64,000 nucleotides of DNA from Streptomyces xantholiticus (GTDB lineage Bacteria; Actinomycetota; Actinomycetes; Streptomycetales; Streptomycetaceae). The position numbers were made by a program, and so were the translations under genes. Numbering within the stretch: position 1 is the first letter of the stretch; the number at the start of each line of letters is the position of its first letter. The stretch is from contig NZ_BMWB01000006.1 of the NCBI RefSeq assembly GCF_014651015.1, positions 186,001 to 250,000 on the forward strand. Reading direction: 5' to 3'. A model generated the notes under the pieces. It was not told the DNA's origin and ran no database searches. It was given only the letters and a program-made list of their open reading frames with translations. Below are positions 17,914 to 26,104 of this stretch, piece by piece.

Positions 17914-18603
17914 ATGCATATTGCCGAGGGGTATCTGCCCCCGCTGCACGCTGCCGCCTGGGGCGTCGCGTCGGCCCCGTTCGTCGTCCACGGCGTGCGC
18001 GCACTGACCCGGGAGGTCAAGGCCAATCCCGATTCGACCCTGCTGCTCGGTGCGTCAGGCGCCTTCACCTTCGTCCTGTCGGCACTGAAGATCCCGTCGG
18101 TGACCGGCAGCTGTTCGCACCCGACCGGCACCGGTCTCGGCGCGATCCTTTTCAGACCGCCGATCATGGCGGTGCTCGGCACCATCACCCTGCTGTTCCA
18201 GGCGCTGCTGCTGGCACACGGTGGTCTCACCACGCTCGGCGCCAACGTGTTCTCGATGGCGGTCGTCGGTCCGTGGGCGGGGTACGCCGTGTACCGGCTG
18301 CTGCGCCGGTTCGAGGTGCCGCTGATGGTGAGCGTGTTCTTCGGCGCGTTCGTCGCCGACCTGTCCACGTACTGCGTCACCAGCATGCAACTGGCGCTGG
18401 CGTTCCCCGACCCGGGCAGCGGCGTGCCGGGCGCACTGGCGAAGTTCGGCGGGATCTTCGCCGTGACACAGCTTCCGCTGGCGGTCAGTGAGGGCCTGCT
18501 CACCGTGCTCGTGATGCGGCTGCTCAGCCGCTCCAGCAAGGGAGAACTGACCAGGCTCGGCGTCCTGGTCGCCGGCGAGAAGAAGGAGGCCACGGTCCGA
18601 TGA
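17914..18603 (+). CDS. cbiM: cobalt ECF transporter S component CbiM
   Basis: 229 aa, about 6-7 membrane segments. ATG 17914 is favoured over GTG 17890 because it gives the N-terminus [12 protein letters not shown]: in CbiM/NikM the Met-His start forms part of the metal-binding loop. Other features are [16 protein letters not shown] and the [17 protein letters not shown] block. It captures Co2+ (possibly Ni2+) for corrin synthesis. It is preceded by the cobalamin riboswitch and overlaps cbiN by 4 bases. Confidence 0.94.
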   Translation: MHIAEGYLPPLHAAAWGVASAPFVVHGVRALTREVKANPDSTLLLGASGAFTFVLSALKIPSVTGSCSHPTGTGLGAILFRPPIMAVLGTITLLFQALLLAHGGLTTLGANVFSMAVVGPWAGYAVYRLLRRFEVPLMVSVFFGAFVADLSTYCVTSMQLALAFPDPGSGVPGALAKFGGIFAVTQLPLAVSEGLLTVLVMRLLSRSSKGELTRLGVLVAGEKKEATVR

Positions 18604-18947
18604 GCCGTAACGCGAGGATCAACACGCTGCTGCTGCTGGCCGTGGCGGCCCTGGCCGTCCTGCCCCTCGTCCTGGGGCTCGGTGACCACAAGGAGGAGCC
18701 GTTCACCGGCTCCGACGGGGAGGCGGAGGCGGCGATCACGGAACTCGAGCCGGACTACGAGCCGTGGTTCTCCCCGCTGTACGAACCGCCCTCCGGCGAG
18801 ATCGAGTCGGCACTGTTCTCCCTGCAGGCGGCGCTCGGCGCGGGTGTGCTGGCGTACTACTTCGGGCTGCACAGGGGCCGGCGCCAGGGCGAGGAGCGGG
18901 CGAAGGCGGCCACAGAGGACTCCGACACCGCCACGCCGGCTGCGTGA
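18600..18947 (+). CDS. cbiN: cobalt ECF transporter accessory subunit CbiN
   Basis: 115 aa with two membrane segments (about 8-28 and 75-93) joined by an extracytoplasmic acidic loop containing [25 protein letters not shown] in part, the CbiN signature region. CbiN assists metal loading of CbiM. The start overlaps the cbiM stop (ATGA) and cbiQ follows after 6 bases, so the four genes form one operon. Confidence 0.92.
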   Translation: MSRNARINTLLLLAVAALAVLPLVLGLGDHKEEPFTGSDGEAEAAITELEPDYEPWFSPLYEPPSGEIESALFSLQAALGAGVLAYYFGLHRGRRQGEERAKAATEDSDTATPAA

Positions 18948-18953
18948 CCGCCG

Positions 18954-19703
18954 ATGCTGCCCATCGACGCTGCGGCGCACAGCAGCCGCTGGCGCCGCCG
19001 CCATCCGTGCGAGAAGGCCGTCCTCGGCCTCGGTCTGACGGTCACGGCCGTCTGCCTCCCGCCGTGGCCGGGCGCCGTCCTGGTCGCCGCGGCGACGCTC
19101 ACCGTGCTGCTCGGCCCCGCCGGTGTGGCGCCCCGCCGGCTCTGGCGGGCGTTCCGCGTCCCGCTGGGGTTCTGTTTCACCGGGGCCGTACCGCTGCTGT
19201 TCGCGGTGGGTGGCCCGGACGGCCTCGTCGCACTCGCACCGAGCGGGCCGGCGGATGCGGTGCGGCTCCTGCTGCGCACCTCGGCCGCCTCACTGGGCGT
19301 GCTGCTGTTCGCGTTCACGACGCCGGTGTCCGACGTGCTGCCGCGGCTGGTGAAGGCGGGGGTGCCGCCGGCCGTGGTGGACGTGGCGCTCGTGATGTAC
19401 CGGATCAGCTTTCTGCTGCTGGACGCCGTCGGCAACGTCCGCCAGGCGCAGGCCGCCCGTCTCGGACACACGAGCAGGGCGGCCGCGTGGCGTTCGCTGG
19501 CGGGCCTCGGTGCGACCGCGTTCGTGCGCGCCTTCGACCGGGCGAGCCGGCTGCAGGCGGGGCTCGCGGGCCGCGGCTACGACGGGACACTGCGGGTGAT
19601 GGTGCCGCCCGCCACGGTGTCGCGGCCGTTCCTCTTCGCGGTCGCCGCGCTGCTGTCCGGGATCGTGTTCGCCACCCTCACGCTCGAAAGGTATGTCCTG
19701 TGA
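18954..19703 (+). CDS. cbiQ: cobalt ECF transporter T component CbiQ
   Basis: 249 aa transmembrane coupling protein with 5-6 membrane segments. The two cytoplasmic coupling helices typical of EcfT proteins are visible, including ARLGHTSRAAAWRSL and the SRLQAGLAGRGYDGTL block. It connects CbiM to the ATPase CbiO. ATG 18954; the stop overlaps the cbiO start by 4 bases. Confidence 0.93.
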   Translation: MLPIDAAAHSSRWRRRHPCEKAVLGLGLTVTAVCLPPWPGAVLVAAATLTVLLGPAGVAPRRLWRAFRVPLGFCFTGAVPLLFAVGGPDGLVALAPSGPADAVRLLLRTSAASLGVLLFAFTTPVSDVLPRLVKAGVPPAVVDVALVMYRISFLLLDAVGNVRQAQAARLGHTSRAAAWRSLAGLGATAFVRAFDRASRLQAGLAGRGYDGTLRVMVPPATVSRPFLFAVAALLSGIVFATLTLERYVL

Positions 19704-20593
19704 TCGTGGAACTCGTCGGCGCCGGTTACGCCTACGAGGACGGGCCCGCCGTGCTCAGCGGCGTCGGCCTCGGCCTCGCGGAGGGCAGGTCGACCGCGTT
19801 GCTGGGACGCAACGGCAGCGGCAAGACGACCCTGCTGCGGCTGCTGAGCGGCGGGCTGCGGCCCCAGGCCGGCCGACTGCGGCTGCACGGGGAGCCGGTG
19901 ACGTACGACCGGGCCGGACTGACCCGTCTGCGTACGACGGTGCAGCTGGTGCTCCAGGACCCGGACGACCAATTGTTCGCGGCGTCCGTCGAACAGGACG
20001 TGTCGTTCGGTCCGATGAACCTCGGGCTGGACGAGGCGGAGGTGCGGGCTCGGGTGGACGAGTCCCTGGCCGCGATGGACATCGTGGCGCTGCGGGACCG
20101 GCCGACGCATCTGCTGTCGTACGGTCAGCGCAAACGGGCCGCGATCGCGGGCGCGGTGGCGATGCGGCCGCGTGTCCTGATCCTGGACGAGCCCACCGCA
20201 GGGCTCGATCCGCACGGGCAGGAGCGGCTGCTCGATGTCCTGGACGGTCTGCGCACGGCGGGAACCACGGTCGTCATGGCCACGCACGACGTCGACCTCG
20301 CCCTGCGGTGGGCCGACGATGCCGCCGTGCTGACACCGGGCGGGTTGCGGACCGGGGCGGTGGGCGAACTCCTCGCGGACCAGGAGCTGCTGGATACGGC
20401 GCGACTGCGGAGGCCGTGGGGCACGGCGGTCGCGGAGCTGCTGCGGACGCAGGGGCTGCTCGACGAGGGCGAAGGTCCGCGGACCGCGGAGGAGTTGGCG
20501 GCATGGACACGGGGCGTGGCGCGCCGGGGGCTTTCCCCCACCGTGCCCCTCCCCGAACCCGGGGCTCCGCCCCGGTCCCCGTCCCGGCACTGA
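19700..20593 (+). CDS. cbiO: cobalt ECF transporter ATPase CbiO
   Basis: 297 aa ABC ATPase. Walker A GRNGSGKTTLL, Q-loop VLQDPDDQLFA, signature LSYGQRKRAAIAGA, Walker B VLILDEPTAGLD and H-loop TH are all present and intact. About 45 C-terminal residues beyond the ATPase core are Pro/Arg-rich and probably not functional. GTG 19700 overlaps the cbiQ stop. A weak 6-bp hairpin directly after the stop (20594-20615) may terminate the operon. Confidence 0.95.
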   Translation: MIVELVGAGYAYEDGPAVLSGVGLGLAEGRSTALLGRNGSGKTTLLRLLSGGLRPQAGRLRLHGEPVTYDRAGLTRLRTTVQLVLQDPDDQLFAASVEQDVSFGPMNLGLDEAEVRARVDESLAAMDIVALRDRPTHLLSYGQRKRAAIAGAVAMRPRVLILDEPTAGLDPHGQERLLDVLDGLRTAGTTVVMATHDVDLALRWADDAAVLTPGGLRTGAVGELLADQELLDTARLRRPWGTAVAELLRTQGLLDEGEGPRTAEELAAWTRGVARRGLSPTVPLPEPGAPPRSPSRH

Positions 20594-21134
20594 GGCCCCG
20601 CACCCGCTGGGGGCCACCGCGCGGCCGGCGAGCAGGCTGGAGGCGGCGGGCGACACAGGCCTCCGCCCCGGTCCCAACGGCGCGCGGGGGCGGACGCCCC
20701 TCGCAGCTCTGGGCGCCGTCCTTGCGGGCCGGCGCGCGACGCATGCCGAATGCGCGCCCCGGGCGGGGCGGTATGAGGCGGGCGCCTCCGGCCCGGCCCG
20801 GGTGGCATCCGGGTACCACGCCTTCCGGTACGGGTACATGAGTCCGGTTGCGCGCCCGGGCGTCGGGCCCGCGTGCGTGGCGGCCAGGTGCTCCGGCGCT
20901 CACGTCCGGCACTGCGCTGCATCACGTGTGCGGTCCGCCGCGCGGTCGGAGGCTCGCGCGCGTTGCGTCCCTCATGTCCCGGACACGACGCGTCCCAGTC
21001 CCCTTGCTCCGCTCAGCCGTTCCGCTCCCGTCAGAGCTCCACAAACGCCGACAGCGGTAGCACCCGCCCCGCCCTGTTGAAAAGCCGCACCCGCCGGCGG
21101 TGGGCCGCCCCGGCCCGCCGCGCCCGGAACGCAC
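20594..21134. other. non-coding interval between cbiO and the metal ATPase
   Basis: About 540 bp between convergent genes. No frame with recognisable homology or normal codon usage. Only a weak hairpin next to cbiO was noted. It may contain decayed sequence. Confidence 0.45.
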
Positions 21135-21174
21135 GTCACGCCCCCGTCGCGTCACGCCCCCGTCGCGTCACGCC
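21135..21174. repeat. 16-bp tandem repeat, 2.5 copies
   Basis: GTCACGCCCCCGTCGC occurs at 21135-21150 and 21151-21166, followed by the half copy GTCACGCC. It overlaps the last codons and the stop of the metal ATPase gene. Confidence 0.85.
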
Positions 21175-23131
21175 AGGCCGACTCGCGGAGCAGGCGCAGG
21201 CCGTTGAGGCCCACCAGGACGGTGGAGCCCTCGTGCCCTGCCACGCCGAGGGGGAGCGGCAGGTGCCAGGCCAGGTCCCAGACGACCAGGACGCCGATGC
21301 ACAGGGATGCGATGACGAGGTTCTGCACGACGAGTCGGCGGGCCCGGCGTGACAGGGCCACGACGGCGGGCACCGCGGCGGCCTCGTCGCGCACGACGAC
21401 CGCGTCCGCGCTCTCCAGCGCCAGGTCGGAACCGGCGCGCCCCATGGCGACGCCGGCGCTCGCCGCGGCCAGTGCGGGGGCGTCGTTGACGCCGTCGCCG
21501 ACGACGAGGACCTTGTCGCCGGCCCGTTCCCACTCGCGTACCGCCGCGACCTTGTCCTGCGGCAGCAGTCCGGCCCTGACGTCGGTGATGCCGACCTCGG
21601 CCGCGACACGCGCCGCCGCCCGCCCGTTGTCGCCGGTGAGCAGCGTCGGACCGGTGCCGGTGAGCCGGGCGAGGGCGGCGACGGCCTCCGGCGCGCCGGC
21701 CCTGAGCCGGTCGTCGACGGCCAGCACGGCGACCGGCTCGCCGTTCACCTCGACCACGACAGCCGTGCGGCCTTCGGCCTCCGCGTCCGTGACCGCCGGG
21801 CATGCGCCGGTGAGCAGGGCGGCCGGACTGCCGACGCGCACGGCGCGGCCCGAGACGAGTGCGGACACTCCCCGACCGGGCACCGAGTCGAACTCCCGCG
21901 CCGCGGGCGGCCGCAGGCCGCGTTCGAGCGCCGCGGCGACGACGGCGCGTCCGAGCGGATGCTCGCTGTGCAGCTCCGCCGCCGCGGCGAGCGTCAGCGC
22001 CGCGTCCTCATCGAGGCCGCCCGACGGCAGCAGGTGCACCTGGGCCACTCGGGGGGCGCCCTCGGTCAGTGTGCCCGTCTTGTCGATCGCGACGCGGGTG
22101 ACGGAGGCCAGACGCTCCATGGCCACGGCGGACTTGACGAGCACTCCGTGCCGGCCCGCGTTGGCGATCGCCGACAGCAGCGGCGGCATCGTGGCGAGCA
22201 CGACGGCGCACGGCGAGGCGACGATCATGAACGTCATGGCGCGCAGCAGTGTGCTGTTGAAGTCGGCGCCGAAGACGAGCGGCACTGCCAGCAGGGCGAG
22301 CGTGGCGACCACGACGGCGGCGGAGTAGCGCTGTTCGATCTTCTCGATGAGCAGCTGGGTGGGAGCCTTGGTCGCGCTCGCCTCCTCGACCATGGCCACG
22401 ATCCGTGCGATCACGGACTCGGCGGCGTCCGCCTCGACACGGACGCTCAGCGAGCCGGTGCCGTTCAGGGTGCCGGCGAAGACGGTGTCGCCGGTGGTGC
22501 GCTCGACGGGAAGCGGCTCGCCGGTGATGGTGGCCTGGTCGATCTCGCTCGCGCCCTCCAGCACGGTCCCGTCGGCGGGCAGCCGCTCGCCCGGCCGTAC
22601 GAGCACGGTGTCACCGACCCGCAGCTCTGCGACGGGCACCACCTCCTGTGCGGCGACCGTGAGGCGTACGGCACGGGCCGGGGCGAGGTCGAGCAGACCG
22701 CTGACGGAGTCGGCGGTGCGCCGGGTGGCGAGCGCCTCCAGCGCGCCGGACACCGCGAAGATGACGATGAGCAGCCCGCCGTCGAGGAACTGCCCGATCG
22801 CCGCTGCCCCGCCGGCTGCCACGACCATCAGCAGGTCCACGTCGAGGGTCCTGTCGCGCAGGGCCTGCAGGCCGGCCCAGCCCGGCTCCCAGCCGCCGGC
22901 TGCGTAACACAGCGCGTAGAGCGGACCCCATGCCCACGCCGGGGCGCCTTGGAGATCGAGGGGAAAGGCGCACAGGAACGCGGCCGCGGACAGCGCCGCC
23001 CAGCGGACCTCGGGGAGCGCGAACAGCCGGGTGCGCCGTCTGCCCGGCGGCGGCGCCGGTGTCAGGGCGGGCGCGGCGGTGTCGCGTACCGGCGCGGCGG
23101 GCGAGGACGTCGGAGACGTCGGGGGGACCAT
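21152..23131 (-). CDS. P1B-4 heavy-metal-translocating P-type ATPase (cobalt/nickel/iron efflux)
   Basis: 659 aa. Features: A-domain TITGEPLPVERTTGD, metal-site SPCAVVLATMPP (SPC), phosphorylation motif IDKTGTLTEG, HP locus SEHPLGRAV, GDGVNDAPALAAA, and a last-membrane-segment HEGSTVLVGLNGLRLL. SPC plus HEGS defines the P1B-4 subgroup, which exports Co2+, Ni2+ or Fe2+ (mycobacterial CtpD/CtpJ). No N-terminal metal-binding domain is present, as usual for this group. ATG 23131 was chosen as family-like; the frame is open further upstream through the operator. It is divergent from an NmtR-like gene, and mycobacterial NmtR controls the related ctpJ. Confidence 0.93.
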   Translation of the reverse strand: MVPPTSPTSSPAAPVRDTAAPALTPAPPPGRRRTRLFALPEVRWAALSAAAFLCAFPLDLQGAPAWAWGPLYALCYAAGGWEPGWAGLQALRDRTLDVDLLMVVAAGGAAAIGQFLDGGLLIVIFAVSGALEALATRRTADSVSGLLDLAPARAVRLTVAAQEVVPVAELRVGDTVLVRPGERLPADGTVLEGASEIDQATITGEPLPVERTTGDTVFAGTLNGTGSLSVRVEADAAESVIARIVAMVEEASATKAPTQLLIEKIEQRYSAAVVVATLALLAVPLVFGADFNSTLLRAMTFMIVASPCAVVLATMPPLLSAIANAGRHGVLVKSAVAMERLASVTRVAIDKTGTLTEGAPRVAQVHLLPSGGLDEDAALTLAAAAELHSEHPLGRAVVAAALERGLRPPAAREFDSVPGRGVSALVSGRAVRVGSPAALLTGACPAVTDAEAEGRTAVVVEVNGEPVAVLAVDDRLRAGAPEAVAALARLTGTGPTLLTGDNGRAAARVAAEVGITDVRAGLLPQDKVAAVREWERAGDKVLVVGDGVNDAPALAAASAGVAMGRAGSDLALESADAVVVRDEAAAVPAVVALSRRARRLVVQNLVIASLCIGVLVVWDLAWHLPLPLGVAGHEGSTVLVGLNGLRLLRESAWRDATGA

Positions 23132-23202
23132 CGGGAGCACACCTCTTCCTCGGATTCCGGGCACGGGGATGCGAGCGGAACCCGACCACCATAGCGGAAC
23201 AC

Positions 23203-23218
23203 ATGAAGAGCTCTTCAT
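23203..23218. promoter_or_regulatory. putative NmtR operator, perfect 16-bp palindrome
   Basis: ATGAAGAGCTCTTCAT is a perfect palindrome centred in the 121-bp space between the divergent metal ATPase and ArsR/NmtR genes. ArsR-family sensors bind such AT-containing inverted repeats. Its position would let one dimer control both promoters. Confidence 0.7.
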
Positions 23219-23252
23219 TCATCCGTTCCGACGCGTGGTTACGATGTGCACC

Positions 23253-23642
23253 ATGGGACACGGAGTCAGCGACGAGAAGGCCACCCCGGCCGCCCACTTG
23301 GACGCGGACTCCGCGGCGACCATCGCGGCCACTCTCCAAGCGCTGGCGACGCCCTCCCGCCTGATGATCCTCACCCGGCTGCGCCAGGGACCCTGCGGAG
23401 TCACCGAGCTGGCAGAGGCCGTCGACATGGAGCAGTCCGCCGTCTCCCACCAGTTGCGTCTGCTGCGCGCCCTGAGCCTGGTGTCGGGCACCCGCCAGGG
23501 CCGCCGCATCGAGTACAGCCTCTACGACAACCATGTCGCCCAACTCCTCGACGAGGCCGTCTATCACATCGAGCACCTCCGGCTCGGCACACGGGACACG
23601 CCCGGAACGGCCGGCACCGAGGGCCCTGCGGCACGCCGTTGA
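23253..23642 (+). CDS. nmtR: ArsR-family Ni/Co sensor, NmtR-like
   Basis: 129 aa, closely parallel to mycobacterial NmtR: MGHGV start, LQALATPSRLMILTRL, the recognition helix VDMEQSAVSHQLRLLRAL, RRIEYSLYDNHVAQLLDEA and YHIEHL. Ligand candidates retained are Gly2-His3, Asp92, His94, His105 and His108. The position of NmtR His109 is Arg110 here, and the C-terminal tail has no histidine equivalent to His116. ATG 23253 reproduces the MGHG N-terminus that contributes metal ligands in NmtR; ATG 23244 is an alternative. It should repress the divergent P1B-4 ATPase and release it on Ni/Co binding. Confidence 0.9.
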   Translation: MGHGVSDEKATPAAHLDADSAATIAATLQALATPSRLMILTRLRQGPCGVTELAEAVDMEQSAVSHQLRLLRALSLVSGTRQGRRIEYSLYDNHVAQLLDEAVYHIEHLRLGTRDTPGTAGTEGPAARR

Positions 23643-23655
23643 CGCGACGGCCCTC

Positions 23656-23717
23656 CGCACGGCCCGTCCGGGTGAGCCGTCGACGACCTTCGCACGGCCC
23701 GTCCGGGTGAGCCGTCG
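23656..23717. repeat. 27-bp direct repeat pair downstream of nmtR
   Basis: The 27-bp block starting CGCACGGCCCGTCCGGGTGA occurs at 23656-23682 and exactly again at 23691-23717, 35 bp apart, immediately after the nmtR stop. Not coding. Confidence 0.85.
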
Positions 23718-23859
23718 GCGGCGCGCAGGCGACCCCGCGACCTTCAGGGGCGCCCGTCGCACCGTCCATACGCCCACTGGACGCATGCCGACCACACCCC
23801 CGGCCCGGCGCCTCCCCGTGCATCGCGGCGGGTCCGGCACCCCCTGGCAGACTGGGTGC

Positions 23860-24074
23860 ATGTCCGCTACCCGTCGTCCGTGCCCGACGTGCCGCCGCGA
23901 GATCGCCGTGGTGGCGGGACGGTTCGCCCGCCACGATCCGGCCGGTTCGCGAGCGGGCGCGGAGCTGGTGTCCTGCCCGGGGTCCCGGCGGCAGGCGCCG
24001 CTCGATCCTGCACTGCAGCCGTCCCTCGACGGCCGCTTGGCGACGGTGTTCCCGGGCAGCTCCCCCTGTTCTGA
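23860..24074 (+). CDS. small Cys-rich protein, apparently frameshifted near its end
   Basis: Starts MSATRRPCPTCRREIAVVAG with a CPTC pair and a later Cys (ELVSCPGSRRQAPL), suggesting a small zinc-ribbon-like protein of about 70 aa. In the start frame the reading continues past FPGSSPCSE and would run to 24258, through the DasR site and into nagB, which is unlikely. A one-base shift at about 24055 gives the ending PGQLPLF and a stop at 24074, a natural-looking C-terminus. I therefore infer a single-base deletion (or sequencing error). Function unknown; the QLPLF ending resembles sliding-clamp-binding peptides. Confidence 0.5.
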
Positions 24075-24164
24075 GCAGCCCCTTGCCACATCCGCTCCGC
24101 ACCGGGCGGAGTGGGTGCGTCCACATACTGTCCGAACAGGACAGAAACCCCCGCCAGCGGGTAG

Positions 24165-24180
24165 ATTGGTCTACACCACT
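24165..24180 (+). promoter_or_regulatory. DasR-responsive element (dre) upstream of nagB
   Basis: ATTGGTCTACACCACT closely follows the Streptomyces dre consensus ACTGGTCTAGACCACT (core TGGTCTACACCA). It lies about 33 bp before the nagB start, where the GntR-family regulator DasR represses N-acetylglucosamine genes until glucosamine-6-phosphate accumulates. Confidence 0.88.
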
Positions 24181-24212
24181 GACCGGGTGTGCATACAGAG
24201 ACAGGGATCTTC

Positions 24213-24998
24213 GTGGAAGTTGTCATCGTTCCGGATTCCGCCGCGGGTGGCGAGCTGATCGCCGAAGCCATGGCCGACCTGCTGCGACGCAAGCCCGACG
24301 CCCTCCTCGGTGTCGCCACGGGATCGACGCCGCTGCCGATCTACCAGGCACTCGCGGCGAAGGTCGCGGCCAAGGAGGTCGACGCGTCCCGGGCCCGTAT
24401 CTGCCAGCTCGACGAGTACGTGGGCCTTCCGGCCGGGCACCCCGAGTCGTACCGCTCCGTGGTTCTGCGTGAGGTCGTGGAGCCGCTCGGACTGGACCAG
24501 GACTCCTTCATGGGCCCAGACGGCGCGGCCAAGGACGTCGCCGCCGCCTGCGCCGCCTACGATCGTGCGTTCGCCGAGGCCGGCGGTGTGGACCTCCAAC
24601 TGCTCGGCATCGGCACGGACGGGCACATCGGTTTCAACGAACCCTGCTCCTCGCTCGCCTCCCGCACCAGGATCAAGACACTCACCCAGCAGACCCGCGT
24701 CGACAACGCCCGTTTCTTCGGCGGCGACATCGAGCAGGTCCCCCACCACGTCATCACCCAGGGCATCGGCACCATCCTGGAGGCCCGGCACCTGGTGCTG
24801 CTCGCCACCGGGGATGCCAAGGCCGACGCCGTCGCCCTCGCCGTCGAGGGCCCGCTCTCCGCGCTGGTGCCCGCCTCCGCGCTGCAACTCCACCCGCACG
24901 CCACCGTCGTCGTCGACGAGGCGGCGGCCTCCGGCCTGAAGCTCGCCGACTACTTCCGCGCGACGTACGCGGCGAAGCCCGACTGGCAGGGCATCTGA
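24213..24998 (+). CDS. nagB: glucosamine-6-phosphate deaminase
   Basis: 261 aa, the standard length. Converts glucosamine-6-phosphate to fructose-6-phosphate plus ammonia. Motifs: GVATGSTPLPIYQAL (phosphate loop), CQLDEYVGL (catalytic Asp), GIGTDGHIGFNEPCSS (catalytic His region), TQGIGTILEARHLVLLATG and HPHATVVVDEAAA. GTG 24213 was chosen over an upstream ATG (24189) because it has CAGGGA 6 bases upstream and gives the conserved N-terminus. Controlled by the dre site just upstream; followed by a strong hairpin, so monocistronic. Confidence 0.96.
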   Translation: MEVVIVPDSAAGGELIAEAMADLLRRKPDALLGVATGSTPLPIYQALAAKVAAKEVDASRARICQLDEYVGLPAGHPESYRSVVLREVVEPLGLDQDSFMGPDGAAKDVAAACAAYDRAFAEAGGVDLQLLGIGTDGHIGFNEPCSSLASRTRIKTLTQQTRVDNARFFGGDIEQVPHHVITQGIGTILEARHLVLLATGDAKADAVALAVEGPLSALVPASALQLHPHATVVVDEAAASGLKLADYFRATYAAKPDWQGI

Positions 24999-25013
24999 TC
25001 CTTTCCGGAAGCG

Positions 25014-25041
25014 GGGCGGTGGTCGGGGCCGGCCACCGCCC
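25014..25041 (+). terminator. hairpin terminator after nagB
   Basis: GGGCGGTGG (25014-25022) pairs perfectly with CCACCGCCC (25033-25041) across a 10-base loop, 16 bases after the nagB stop. Confidence 0.72.
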
Positions 25042-25179
25042 GCCGCCGTTCGTACCGGAGACAGATCGCGTCCGTCGCCACGCAGCGTGAACCCGTGGGC
25101 GGTTCGAGGGGCCCCGTCACCGGGCAGGACGACCAGGAGCGGCCCGTGAGCTGCGGGTCGTCCGGGAAGGAGCACCACG

Positions 25180-26049
25180 ATGGCAACGCCTCTGTCCGCC
25201 GACAAACTTCTCACTGCGTTACGCAACGAAGGACTGCGCGTCGTCGAACACCGGAACTGGCGCACACACAACCGGAATCACAAGGGCCCGTGGGGACCGG
25301 TGAACGGTGTGATGATCCATCACACGGTGACATCGGGCACGTCCAACTCCGTGGACCTGTGCTACGACGGCCACTCGAGCCTGCCCGGTCCGCTCTGCCA
25401 CGGCGTGATCGCCAAGGACGGCACGGTGTACCTCGTCGGCAACGGCAGGGCGAATCATGCCGGGCTCGGGGACGACGACGTGCTGCGCGCCGTGATCAAC
25501 GAGTCCGCGACACTGCCTGCCGACAACGAGGCCAACACGGACGGCAACAGGCACTTCTACGGCTTCGAGTGCATCAACCTCGGTGACGGCAAGGACCCTT
25601 GGCCGGCAGCGCAGTTGGAGGCCATCGAGAAGGCGGCGGCGGCCATCTGCCGGGCCCACGGTTGGACACACCGCAGCGTCATCGGGCACTTGGAGTGGCA
25701 GCCGGGAAAGGTCGATCCACGGGGCTTCGGCATGGACTCGATGCGCAGCCGCATCAGGGAGAGGCTGGGCGGCGATCCGCCAGGGCCGCCGCCCGCGCCG
25801 ACGTACGAGCCGTTTCCCGGAGCCGCGTTCTTCCAGGTGGGCCGGCGCAGCGCGATCATCACGGCAATGGGCAGGCGCCTGGTGGCCGAGGGGTGCGGGC
25901 GCTACGAGGTGGGCCCCGGCCCCAGCTGGACAGAGGCGGACCGCAAGTCGTACGCGGCGTGGCAGCGCAAGCTCGGCTACTCGGGCAGCGACGCCGACGG
26001 CATTCCGGGAAAGACCAGTTGGGACAAGCTGAAGGTCCCCAACGTCTGA
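25180..26049 (+). CDS. N-acetylmuramoyl-L-alanine amidase with endolysin-type binding domain; contains a TTA codon
   Basis: 289 aa. Amidase_2 fold (about residues 20-195): VMIHHTVTSG, PLCHGVIAKDGTVYLVGNGRANHAGLG, HFYGFECINLG and HRSVIGHLEWQPGKVDPRGF supply the zinc ligands. After a Pro-rich linker, a C-terminal domain (about 210-289) with SWTEADRKSYAAWQRKLGYS and DADGIPGKTSWDKLKVP resembles the peptidoglycan-binding tail of actinophage endolysins. No signal peptide is visible. ATG 25180 has AAGGAG about 8 bases upstream. Codon 14 is TTA, the only in-frame TTA found in this window, so translation should depend on the bldA tRNA. No other phage genes flank it. Confidence 0.92.
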   Translation: MATPLSADKLLTALRNEGLRVVEHRNWRTHNRNHKGPWGPVNGVMIHHTVTSGTSNSVDLCYDGHSSLPGPLCHGVIAKDGTVYLVGNGRANHAGLGDDDVLRAVINESATLPADNEANTDGNRHFYGFECINLGDGKDPWPAAQLEAIEKAAAAICRAHGWTHRSVIGHLEWQPGKVDPRGFGMDSMRSRIRERLGGDPPGPPPAPTYEPFPGAAFFQVGRRSAIITAMGRRLVAEGCGRYEVGPGPSWTEADRKSYAAWQRKLGYSGSDADGIPGKTSWDKLKVPNV

Positions 26050-26052
26050 CCG

Positions 26053-26078
26053 GTGGCGCGGGTGGTCCCGTGCGCCAC
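26053..26078. terminator. hairpin between convergent genes
   Basis: GTGGCGC (26053-26059) pairs with GCGCCAC (26072-26078) between the convergent amidase and cysteine hydrolase genes. Confidence 0.6.
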
Positions 26079-26104
26079 ACGCGGGGCTGCCTGCCGCCCG
26101 CTCG

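Noticed and set aside
25180..26049. Prophage remnant suggested by the endolysin-like amidase
   Set aside because: No holin, integrase, structural genes or attachment repeats flank it; treated as a domesticated single gene.
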